This document shows positions 1 to 6,315 of a DNA stretch of 7,267 nucleotides, in pieces. Made by a program: the position numbers and the translations under genes. This DNA comes from Marinilabilia sp. UBA5340 (GTDB taxonomy: Bacteria > Bacteroidota > Bacteroidia > Bacteroidales > Marinilabiliaceae): contig DHQK01000230.1 of the NCBI GenBank assembly GCA_002411085.1, forward strand, positions 1-7,267, read 5' to 3'. The stretch's first letter is position 1. Every line of letters starts with the position of its first letter. The notes below the pieces were generated by a model. It saw nothing but the letters and a program-made list of their open reading frames with translations. It made no database searches and was not told where the DNA came from.

Positions 1-101
1 TATTTTTCGTACATTCGTCAAAGTTTTCAATCATTTCGTCACAGAATAACGCCCAGGTAACCAGGCAACAACCACCAGGTTGTTCCGCAAAGCAGTACAA
101 T
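1..101 (+). promoter_or_regulatory. 5' leader of the surface-protein gene, with hairpin
   Basis: This short stretch precedes the ATG at 102. It holds a perfect inverted repeat, AACAACC (67-73) and GGTTGTT (78-84), with a 4-nt ACCA loop, ending 17 nt before the start codon. Just upstream is an imperfect 8-nt tandem repeat, CCAGGTAA (53-60) and CCAGGCAA (61-68), and CCAGG occurs a third time at 75-79 inside the hairpin. No strong Shine-Dalgarno sequence is visible, which is common in Bacteroidota. The only promoter-like string is TATTTTTC at 1-8, one base off TAnnTTTG, and it sits at the window edge, so the true promoter may lie outside. A role for the hairpin in mRNA stability or translation is inference. 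Confidence 0.4.
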
Positions 102-3100
102 ATGAAGAAGTATTACCCTTTACTCATCGGTTTATTGGTATTCGTTGCCAATTCGTTTCATGCTCAGGCACAGGAGCCTGTAATAGACAGCTACAATCCT
201 GTTCAGAACGCTTCGGATGTGAATTTAGATGTTGTACTAAAATTAGATTTTAATACAAATATTCAATTCAATTCTACTTCAACCGCTACCTATATCAAAA
301 TTGTGGAGACCGACTATCCAACAAACGAAGTATTTAGCTCTCTTATCGTTAACGGATCTCAATTTATTGGAGAAGTTAGTACCAGTGCAGACACATTAAT
401 TATATCTCCGGCTTTAAACGATCTTTCTCCTGAAACTCAATACTCAGTAATTATCGATGCAGGAGCTGTTGAAAATGCAGATGATGCAACTCCGTTCTCC
501 GGAATTGACGATACCAACCTCCAATGGCGCTTTACTACAGTGTCGCGTCCGTCGCTCAATACGCTTTCTCCCTTACACAACGCCACGGGTGTCACAGGGC
601 TACAGGAGCTCACGCTTACTTTTGAAGAAGCCGTTTCATTAGGAAGCAATAAAAACCTTTCCATATACAAATCGGATGGCACGCTGTTTCAAACAATAAA
701 TACCACAGCAGATGCTGGCCTTATTTCTATTGCTACCGGAAATTATGATGTTTCAGTCAGCCATAATGCTCTGACAGGCGATCAGAGTTATTATGTGGAT
801 GTGGATGAAGGTTTTGTCGTTGCACAATCAAGCGGTGTAGGCTCTGCCCCCATTGACGGAGCCTCCAAATGGTCTTTTACAACTGATGCTGCACCCGCCA
901 TTTTTTCAACCTCCCCTTCAGGAGCTCCTTCAGGGGTTCATGGTGACAAAACACTGATTTTAACCTATGCCGAGGATGTCACCCTCCAAAGCAATAAAAA
1001 CATCACTATTTATTACAACGATGGAACGGTATTCCAAACCATCAATACTGATAATACCACCCTTGTAACTTTCGACAGTGGCACCAACGTCCTATCCATT
1101 GATCATGACCGGTTCTCCGGCAGCCAAAGCTATTACATCAACACCGATGAAGGGTTGGTGACAGCCAACGACAACAATACAGGGGCCAAGGCTATTACCG
1201 GCACCAACACATGGTCATTTACCACAGCTTCTGCACCCATCTATAGCATTGAAGCACCTGCAGATGATGCTACCTACATATCTGCAGATCAAGCGTTGAT
1301 TATCTCCTTCAGTGAACCGGTTGAATTGCAGGCTAACAAAAATCTTACGGTTTTCAATGATGATGCATCCGTATTTCAGACTATCAATACCACTTCCGAG
1401 AGTGGACTCTTCACTTTCAATGCCACTAACGATACTGTTACCATCAGCCATTCTGCTTTTACCGGAAGCTCATCGTATTACATTAACATTGAAAAAGCAC
1501 TTTTCCTCTCCGAAAGCACAGCCATCGGAACGGATGAATTAACAGAAACAAACAACTGGAACTTCACAACAGCAAATACTCCATACATCAGTAGCTTTTC
1601 TCCTGACGGTGAAGCAGACGTAGCAGGAAACCGGTTATTGCAGCTCAACTTCAGTGAGAATATAGCATTGGGAAGCAACAAAAACCTCTACATTCACAGA
1701 GCCGGCGACGACCAGCTGTTTCAGACCATTAACACAACCAGTGATCCCGGATTTTTCAGTGTAACAGATACATCCCTTGAAATTTCTCACGATCCTTTAT
1801 GGGGAAATACCTCCTTCTACATTCTTGCCGATGAAGGACTTGCTGTTTCGGCGACTACTTCGGTGGCAGGAGAAGGAATCAGTGATCCGGCAACCTGGAC
1901 TTTCAGTACCACCAATGGGCCTGCTGCACAATCTTTCACCCCTGCAGCATTATCCACAGGAGTATCTATCTCTGCACCATTTCAAATCACCTTCAATGAA
2001 AATGTCTTAGTTGGAACTTCCGGAAACCTGAATATTCATTTTTCTGCAGATAATACTGTTCAGGAATCCATTGCTTTTGACAGTGGAAATATTACCACCA
2101 CCAATGACGTAATCACTGTCAACCATTCCGGCCTCCAGCCCGAAACCGACTATTACATTACGATAGATCCTACGGTAGTTTTATCCTCAAGCACGGGAAC
2201 TCCGTGGAATGGAATCAGTGATCAAAGCTGGAGTTTCACCACCGCAACTGCTCCTACAGTTACGGGATACAACCCCCTGGACGAGGAAACGTCGGCCCCC
2301 GTTAATCAACCCCTGATTCTTACCTTTTCGGAAAACATAAAAAGAGGCTCTGCCGGAACTATTCAAATCAGGAAATCAGATGACACCCCTTTCGAGACGC
2401 TGACGTACGATGATCCCAAACTTACATTCAGCAGCAATGAACTTCAGATTGATCATACTTCATTATCGTCCGAAACATCCTACTTTGTAAAGATTGATAA
2501 TGGGGTTATACGCTCGGCTGCTACCGATGTCCCTTTTGCCGGAATTTCGGATCAGACCACCTGGAATTTCACCACTGCGGCACCACCATCCATTGACTCT
2601 TTCACGCCCATAAACCAGAGTACCCTGACCGCTGCTGATCAGACCATCAGTATCACGTTTAATGAACCAATTGAACTTGGAAGCAGTGGTTCTTTCCGCA
2701 TCAGATATGGAAACAGTAACAACACACGTTTCCAGACTGTTGCAGTGGATGACACAGAACTCATCGATATCACAAACAATACGGTAACCATCAGTCACCT
2801 GAATTTTACTCCCGACACGACCTATTTTGTTCTGATAGATCAGGGTTTTATAAAATCAACCAACAGCGGAGTAACCTTTTCCGGAATTCAGGATACCACA
2901 GCATGGACTTTTACTGCCCCTTCAGGGCCAGCCATCTCAAACTATGAACCGGCCAACGGAAGCAATGACATTCCTGTTGATTCGGAATTAACATTGACTT
3001 TCACGGAGAATATCGCACGAGGAACTGGAAACATGATTGTACATTATCAGGATGGAAGCGATGCTGTAACCGTTGGAGCGGGTTCCACCACCAACCTCAC

Positions 3101-5462
3101 CATCAGTGGCACCACCCTCCGGTTCCCGAATCTGGCACTTCCCCATGAAGAGACTGTCTATATTACTATGGATGAAGGATTTGTAATATCTTCCACCACC
3201 GGATTTGCTTTTGCAGGCATCAATGACCCTGCAGAATGGGGTTTTACCACACTCCCGGAACCACCAGCCTGGGCCAATGGATATCCTTTTTTCAGTTTGC
3301 AGACCACAAGCACCATTAATCTGGATCTTCAAACTACACGTGATGCGGATTATTACTACGTCATCACACAAGGCTCTTCGCAACCCACAATCACCGAAAT
3401 TATGTCCGGTGAAAAAGCAGGGGGAGGTAGTGCACTCTCCTCGGGCTCTGGTACCTTAACCGCCAACACACTACTCACCCACGAGAATATCGATATTTCA
3501 GGCCTGGCTACAGGAGCCAACTATTACATGCATGTGGTGGCCAAAAACCCGGACAAAGAATTGTTTTCCAGCATCGCCACTATTGTGATAGATAAGGTAG
3601 CCCCCGTTACCACCATCAGTCCTGTGGATGGAACCAATCATTTCCCTGAGAGTGGTATTATACGCATCTCATTTGACGAAACCATTTACAACGATCTGGG
3701 CAATCGTATTGATGCCTCCAACATTAATGCCTTGGCAGATCTGGCCTTGACAAGTGACGGCAGTCCTGTTTCATGCACTATCACCATCGACACATCGGGT
3801 ACCGAAATTACAGTGACTCCTGATACCAAATTGGATCCGGTAACAGGATACACCATCACCATGCAACCGGTATATGACCATGCAGGAAATGGTCAGTCAG
3901 GAGCATCTGCCGCCACATTCTCTACGGACAAGTTAAACATCTGGACAGGGAACGGCAATGTATCAGACTGGGGCGATACCAACAACTGGAGTACTGGGGC
4001 CTTTGTGAACAATACAAGCATTGAAGTTCCCTCGACCGTTTCCAACTTCCCGGAAGTGGCTGCCAATCTCAATGTTTACAATGTAAACCTTGAGCCGGGA
4101 ACGGCTTTGTCGCACTCCTCAGGAACACTGACAGTAAACGGGGAATTCCGACTGCAATCCTCCATTACTGCCAATGCCTCCTACATCAACACAGGAGGCA
4201 ATCTGAATGTTAATAATGATAGTGTGAAGATTGAACAGCACATAACAGGTATTGAAAACACCTACTACCTGAGTTCACCAGTATCCGGTGCCACCAAAAG
4301 CAACATCGGTCTGGACAATCAGATATTTCGCTATAACAATGCTACCGACAGCTGGGTGGAAATGGGAAATTCAGAAAACATGCAGCCGGGAGAAGGATAT
4401 GTAGGCAAAAGCTCTCAAAACCTCCTGTTTTCAGGAGCAGTAACCACCGGCACTCAGGTTATTGACCTGGTACGTTCCACCGCCGGACTTGGCTGGAACC
4501 TGATAGGAAATCCTTTTTCCGCCTCTATCAACTGGGATGCTGTTTCCGGAATCACCAAAAGCAATATTGTAGATGCTTTCTGGATCTACCTGGACGATCA
4601 GGGCGGTTACGGAGCATACAATGACAACTCCGGTATGTCTATCAACATCTCTGATCCCAAAATTCCATCAAATCATGCATTCTGGGTCAAAGTAGTTGAG
4701 GGGGAACCTACCGATACAGGCTCTGTCACCATCACCCCTGAAGCACTGGAAATCAACACCAACAGCTATCTCAAGTCGACCTCCAAAACAACATTCCCCG
4801 GTTTCAAACTGGCCGGCATTTCTGATGCCGGAACAGATGAAACAGGAGTCCTTTTTATACCTGATGCATCGCTGGGGAATGATAAATATGATACGGATAA
4901 GATGAAGGCCAACAATCCGGATCTTTTACAATTATTCACCTCAGATACCAGCAACAAGCGTCTGTGCATCAATGGACTGCCAGACAATGGCAACCGGGAG
5001 GTTTCACTTGGCTACATCGCCGGTAAAGCAGGTAACTACACAATTAAAATGCAGGAAAACTATCTGCCGGCCAACCAATACCTGGTGCTCGAGGACCACC
5101 TGAACAATGTAGAACATAACCTTTCTCAAAGCGATTACCAGTTTATTGTAAATGCAAAAGGTACTTCTACTGATCGTTTTACCCTTAAAGTAGCCGAATC
5201 AGTTGCAACATCCATCAATAAAACACCTGAAAAACAAACGGATAGATGCAAAGTGTTCACACAATATTCAAAAATTGTCATCGAAGCACCCAATGTTCAG
5301 AACCTCAGATATCATCTCAACGATTTGGGCGGACGAACACTGGAAACAGGCAAACTAAATCCTGGTTCTACACATTACATCGATACGCCCAATACAGGTA
5401 TATATGTAGTCACAATTCTGTCTGATGATGGGAAGGAACAGCATAAAGTGGCGGTAGAGTAA
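102..5462 (+). CDS. Giant secreted multi-Ig-domain protein with T9SS-type C-terminal sorting domain
   Basis: This 1786-residue protein is probably an exported, cell-surface adhesive or structural protein; its ligand is unknown. Residues 1-23 form a signal peptide (KK, hydrophobic core, cleavage after AQA), which supports the ATG at 102. Residues 25-1052 are nine tandem Ig-like domains of SbsA/Big_5 type, each opening with a Pro-rich 'P-x-I-x-x-x-x-P' strand and closing with 'W-x-F-T-T'. Residues 1053-1165 look Fn3-like, and 1166-1277 are a further Ig-like domain. From residue 1281, 'WTGNGNVSDWGDTNNW' marks the Trp-rich module often found in Bacteroidota secreted proteins, followed by a region to about 1697 with 'GWNLIGNPF' and 'NHAFWVKV'. 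Residues from about 1718 to the end resemble a T9SS type A sorting domain. Only three cysteines were seen. No catalytic domain is recognisable. It appears monocistronic, ending 29 nt before an intrinsic terminator. Export by T9SS is inferred from the C-terminus. Confidence 0.96.
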   Translation: MKKYYPLLIGLLVFVANSFHAQAQEPVIDSYNPVQNASDVNLDVVLKLDFNTNIQFNSTSTATYIKIVETDYPTNEVFSSLIVNGSQFIGEVSTSADTLIISPALNDLSPETQYSVIIDAGAVENADDATPFSGIDDTNLQWRFTTVSRPSLNTLSPLHNATGVTGLQELTLTFEEAVSLGSNKNLSIYKSDGTLFQTINTTADAGLISIATGNYDVSVSHNALTGDQSYYVDVDEGFVVAQSSGVGSAPIDGASKWSFTTDAAPAIFSTSPSGAPSGVHGDKTLILTYAEDVTLQSNKNITIYYNDGTVFQTINTDNTTLVTFDSGTNVLSIDHDRFSGSQSYYINTDEGLVTANDNNTGAKAITGTNTWSFTTASAPIYSIEAPADDATYISADQALIISFSEPVELQANKNLTVFNDDASVFQTINTTSESGLFTFNATNDTVTISHSAFTGSSSYYINIEKALFLSESTAIGTDELTETNNWNFTTANTPYISSFSPDGEADVAGNRLLQLNFSENIALGSNKNLYIHRAGDDQLFQTINTTSDPGFFSVTDTSLEISHDPLWGNTSFYILADEGLAVSATTSVAGEGISDPATWTFSTTNGPAAQSFTPAALSTGVSISAPFQITFNENVLVGTSGNLNIHFSADNTVQESIAFDSGNITTTNDVITVNHSGLQPETDYYITIDPTVVLSSSTGTPWNGISDQSWSFTTATAPTVTGYNPLDEETSAPVNQPLILTFSENIKRGSAGTIQIRKSDDTPFETLTYDDPKLTFSSNELQIDHTSLSSETSYFVKIDNGVIRSAATDVPFAGISDQTTWNFTTAAPPSIDSFTPINQSTLTAADQTISITFNEPIELGSSGSFRIRYGNSNNTRFQTVAVDDTELIDITNNTVTISHLNFTPDTTYFVLIDQGFIKSTNSGVTFSGIQDTTAWTFTAPSGPAISNYEPANGSNDIPVDSELTLTFTENIARGTGNMIVHYQDGSDAVTVGAGSTTNLTISGTTLRFPNLALPHEETVYITMDEGFVISSTTGFAFAGINDPAEWGFTTLPEPPAWANGYPFFSLQTTSTINLDLQTTRDADYYYVITQGSSQPTITEIMSGEKAGGGSALSSGSGTLTANTLLTHENIDISGLATGANYYMHVVAKNPDKELFSSIATIVIDKVAPVTTISPVDGTNHFPESGIIRISFDETIYNDLGNRIDASNINALADLALTSDGSPVSCTITIDTSGTEITVTPDTKLDPVTGYTITMQPVYDHAGNGQSGASAATFSTDKLNIWTGNGNVSDWGDTNNWSTGAFVNNTSIEVPSTVSNFPEVAANLNVYNVNLEPGTALSHSSGTLTVNGEFRLQSSITANASYINTGGNLNVNNDSVKIEQHITGIENTYYLSSPVSGATKSNIGLDNQIFRYNNATDSWVEMGNSENMQPGEGYVGKSSQNLLFSGAVTTGTQVIDLVRSTAGLGWNLIGNPFSASINWDAVSGITKSNIVDAFWIYLDDQGGYGAYNDNSGMSINISDPKIPSNHAFWVKVVEGEPTDTGSVTITPEALEINTNSYLKSTSKTTFPGFKLAGISDAGTDETGVLFIPDASLGNDKYDTDKMKANNPDLLQLFTSDTSNKRLCINGLPDNGNREVSLGYIAGKAGNYTIKMQENYLPANQYLVLEDHLNNVEHNLSQSDYQFIVNAKGTSTDRFTLKVAESVATSINKTPEKQTDRCKVFTQYSKIVIEAPNVQNLRYHLNDLGGRTLETGKLNPGSTHYIDTPNTGIYVVTILSDDGKEQHKVAVE
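174..3257 (+). repeat. Nine tandem Ig-like (SbsA/Big_5-like) domain repeats within the surface protein
   Basis: The domains start at residues 25, 149, 264, 378, 493, 606, 717, 828 and 942, and the last ends at 1052. Unit length is 111-115 residues, except the first at 124. Each has a conserved 'L-x-F-x-E-x-(V/I)' strand near residue 25 of the unit, a 'Y-(Y/F)-(V/I)-x-(I/V/A)-D' strand in the second half (YYVDVDEG, YYINTDEG, YFVKIDNG, YFVLIDQG) and a terminal W-x-F-T-T strand. Repeats 2-5 share 'NKN' and 'FQTINT', while repeats 1 and 6-9 share a late 'F-x-G-I-x-D'-like motif. At the DNA level the copies have diverged, so this is an old array with no obvious recent slippage. Such arrays usually act as extended stalks that hold a functional region away from the cell; that role here is inference. 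Confidence 0.9.
5253..5459 (+). other. C-terminal T9SS type A-like sorting domain (Por secretion tail)
   Basis: The last roughly 70 residues follow the order of a type IX sorting domain: a first strand (KIVIEA), a middle 'YHLNDLGGRTLETGKLNPG' corresponding to the usual 'v-y-d-l-x-G-r' strand-turn, then 'NTGIYVVTI' and a closing 'KVAV' strand. In known T9SS cargo this domain is recognised at the outer membrane and usually removed, with the protein anchored to lipopolysaccharide or released. The usual opening 'YPNP' motif is missing; 'VFTQYSK' stands in that place, so this is a variant or degenerate version. The assignment rests on pattern recognition. Confidence 0.8.
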
Positions 5463-5491
5463 TTCAGAAAAATAAAAGACTGAGAATAAGA

Positions 5492-5543
5492 TAAAGGTTA
5501 AGGAATTCTTTTGAAAAGAAGATTTTCTTAACCTTTACTTTTT
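5492..5543 (+). terminator. Rho-independent terminator of the surface-protein gene
   Basis: A perfect 11-bp stem pairs TAAAGGTTAAG (5492-5502) with CTTAACCTTTA (5527-5537). The enclosed segment contains its own near-palindrome, TTCTTTTGAAAAGAA (5506-5520), so the whole can fold as a long stacked hairpin. A C and five T residues follow (5539-5543). It begins 29 nt after the TAA stop at 5460-5462, the expected place for the end of this transcript. Confidence 0.85.
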
Positions 5544-5651
5544 ATAAGCTTTGATGAAGCTGATATCAGGACTGCGCTTTCGATAATTTTTTCTATTCTT
5601 AATTAACTCTGTGCTACTCTCCTGATAAACCGGGACAAGATGTGACGTACT

Positions 5652-5720
5652 CTCACCTACCCCTCGTTTCCGAACGAGGGGTTTTTCACCTCTCGTCTCC
5701 TGACGAGTCATCAAAAGCCC
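5652..5720 (+). repeat. Double-hairpin repeat element, copy A (REP/MITE-like)
   Basis: Hairpin 1 has a perfect 9-bp stem (5660-5668 with 5673-5681), a TCCG loop and a following TTTTT, so it could also terminate transcription. Hairpin 2 has a perfect 6-bp stem (5692-5697 with 5702-5707) and a TCCT loop. The 16-nt cores, CTCGTTTCCGAACGAG and CTCGTCTCCTGACGAG, match at 13 of 16 positions. A second copy lies at 6061-6129 with 6 differences in 69 nt. Weaker similarity continues about 30 nt further. I read it as a REP-like or MITE-like non-autonomous element; the family is not identified. Confidence 0.8.
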
Positions 5721-5761
5721 AAATAGGCGTAACAAAATGTTGAAATGTAATCAATTTCGCC

Positions 5762-5786
5762 CCTGAAAGGAGCAAATTTAAGTAGC
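5762..5786 (+). repeat. 25-nt dispersed repeat, copy 1
   Basis: The segment begins CCTGAAAGG and ends AATTTAAGTAGC. It matches 7103-7127 in the same orientation with three differences in 25 nt. The CC-TGAAA-GG start can form only a weak hairpin. The two copies bracket part of the repeat mosaic and the whole methyltransferase gene. I do not know the function; it resembles short intergenic repeats seen in Bacteroidota. Confidence 0.7.
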
Positions 5787-5801
5787 TTCCATACCTGTTG
5801 C

Positions 5802-5880
5802 CCATCTGCGTCCATCTGTGCCATCTACGGATTCTAAAACCTTGATTAGCAACCTCTGTGGGGCTCGGTGCTCTCTGTGG
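5802..5880 (+). repeat. Short-period CCATCTG / CTCTGTGG repeat stretch
   Basis: Three near-tandem units of 9-10 nt begin at 5802: CCATCTGCGT, CCATCTGTG and CCATCTACGG. After a 23-nt gap, CTCTGTGG occurs twice (5854-5861 and 5873-5880), the second followed by TTAAC. Similar 'ctctgtg...ctctgtggttaa' strings are, from general familiarity, common intergenic oddities in several environmental phyla. I know of no assigned function. Confidence 0.55.
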
Positions 5881-5909
5881 TTAACCCCCGTCAAAAAACA
5901 AATCTGTCA

Positions 5910-5976
5910 CCCCGCCGGGGCTTTATCTTTTTTATTATAAACATTCGTTCTACCATACTGCCGCCCTGCCGGGGCT
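5910..5976 (+). repeat. Paired GCCGGGGCT hairpins around an AT-rich ATAAACAT spacer
   Basis: The same 9-nt string, GCCGGGGCT, occurs at 5914-5922 and 5968-5976, 54 nt apart. The first sits in a CCCC-GCC-GGGG hairpin (5910-5920) followed by a T-rich run. The second forms GCCC (5963-5966) pairing with GGGC (5972-5975). Between them lie CTTTATCTTTTTTATT and ATAAACAT (5937-5944). The arrangement recurs loosely at 7213-7267. It looks like a dispersed repeat module and not a gene-specific terminator, since no gene ends just upstream. Confidence 0.55.
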
Positions 5977-6060
5977 CATCCACGATGGAACGCAGGATTA
6001 AAACAATATCCAATTTAACATATAGATTGAGAAATAAGGTCATTGCGGGATGGCGTTTAC

Positions 6061-6129
6061 CTCACCTGCCTCTCGTTTCCGAACGAGGGGTTTTTCATCT
6101 CTCTTCTCCTGATGAGTCATTAAAAGCCC
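6061..6129 (+). repeat. Double-hairpin repeat element, copy B (REP/MITE-like)
   Basis: This is a direct repeat of 5652-5720, in the same orientation 409 nt downstream. Hairpin 1 (6069-6077 with 6082-6090, loop TCCG, then TTTTT) keeps all nine pairs because the C-to-T change at 6071 leaves a G-U wobble with 6088. In hairpin 2 (6101-6106 with 6111-6116) both members of one pair differ from copy A (6104 and 6113 are both T), which leaves one mismatch. Beyond 6129 it shares a loosely conserved 'AATGTTGAGATGTA' segment with copy A. Confidence 0.8.
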
Positions 6130-6214
6130 CCCATGTAGAAAAGAATGTTGAGATGTATCCTCTGTTCCTAAAGTATTCCAGTCCTTTAATCATAAATCCA
6201 CAACTTATAATGAT

Positions 6215-6280
6215 CCATCCCCCTCCTTGGGAGGGATTGGATGAAGCTTCCATCCCCCTCTTTGGAAGGGGCCAGGGGAG
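6215..6280 (+). repeat. CCATCCCCCTC palindromic repeat pair upstream of the methyltransferase
   Basis: CCATCCCCCTC occurs at 6215-6225 and 6250-6260, 35 nt apart. Each copy leads into a G-rich complementary arm, CTTGGGAGGG in the first and TTTGGAAGGGG in the second. The first unit is a near-palindrome over 26 nt (6215-6240). It can fold as CCCTCC (6221-6226) with GGAGGG (6230-6235). An ATG at 6241, between the units, opens the methyltransferase frame but would translate repeat DNA, so I do not take it as the start. Such pyrimidine/purine hairpin repeats are familiar as dispersed elements in Bacteroidota genomes. Confidence 0.65.
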
Positions 6281-6292
6281 ACCTTTTTTTTC

Positions 6293-6300
6293 TATCTTTG
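6293..6300 (+). promoter_or_regulatory. Bacteroidota-type -7 promoter box (TATCTTTG)
   Basis: TATCTTTG matches the TAnnTTTG element read by the primary sigma factor of Bacteroidota, and a run of eight T residues lies just upstream (6284-6291). No clear TTG -33 element is seen at the expected distance. Initiation would fall a few bases after the box, around 6305-6308, so the RNA would start downstream of the ATG at 6241 and about 10 nt before the TTG at 6316. This box is the main reason for choosing the TTG start. Confidence 0.75.
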
Positions 6301-6315
6301 CAAAAAACACCCGCA

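Larger units (their letters stand above)
5544..6214. other. Gene-free intergenic mosaic of short repeats
   Basis: No reading frame here looks like a real protein. In order it holds a small AGCTT/AAGCT hairpin (5547-5561), a double-hairpin element (5652-5720), a short repeat shared with the far end of the window (5762-5786), a CCATCTG/CTCTGTGG stretch (5802-5880), a pair of GCCGGGGCT hairpins (5910-5976) and a second double-hairpin element (6061-6129). The unassigned pieces, 5562-5651, 5977-6060 and 6130-6214, show nothing I can name. The dense packing of unrelated repeat types suggests a site tolerant of insertions, or one that collects small mobile elements. Confidence 0.7.

Noticed and set aside
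12..41. CATTCGTCA (12-20) and CATTTCGTCA (32-41) as a two-site operator 21 nt apart
   Set aside because: The direct repeat is real but short and AT-rich, lacks dyad symmetry, and no regulator is present to link it to.
174..3257. Recent slippage or phase-variable expansion of the Ig repeats
   Set aside because: The units are well diverged at DNA level with differing lengths, so no recent duplication or hypervariable tract is visible.
2988..3383. 131-residue minus-strand open frame inside the large gene
   Set aside because: It is antisense to conserved Ig repeat 9 and the Fn3-like domain, with no domain signature of its own.
5660..5686. Hairpin plus TTTTT read as the terminator of the large gene
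   Set aside because: It would fold and could terminate, but it lies about 200 nt after the stop, behind a stronger terminator at 5492-5543, and it belongs to a repeated element.
5535..5735. 66-residue minus-strand open frame
   Set aside because: It reads through the double-hairpin repeat and the terminator arm; the 'EKPLVRKRG' peptide is simply translated repeat DNA.
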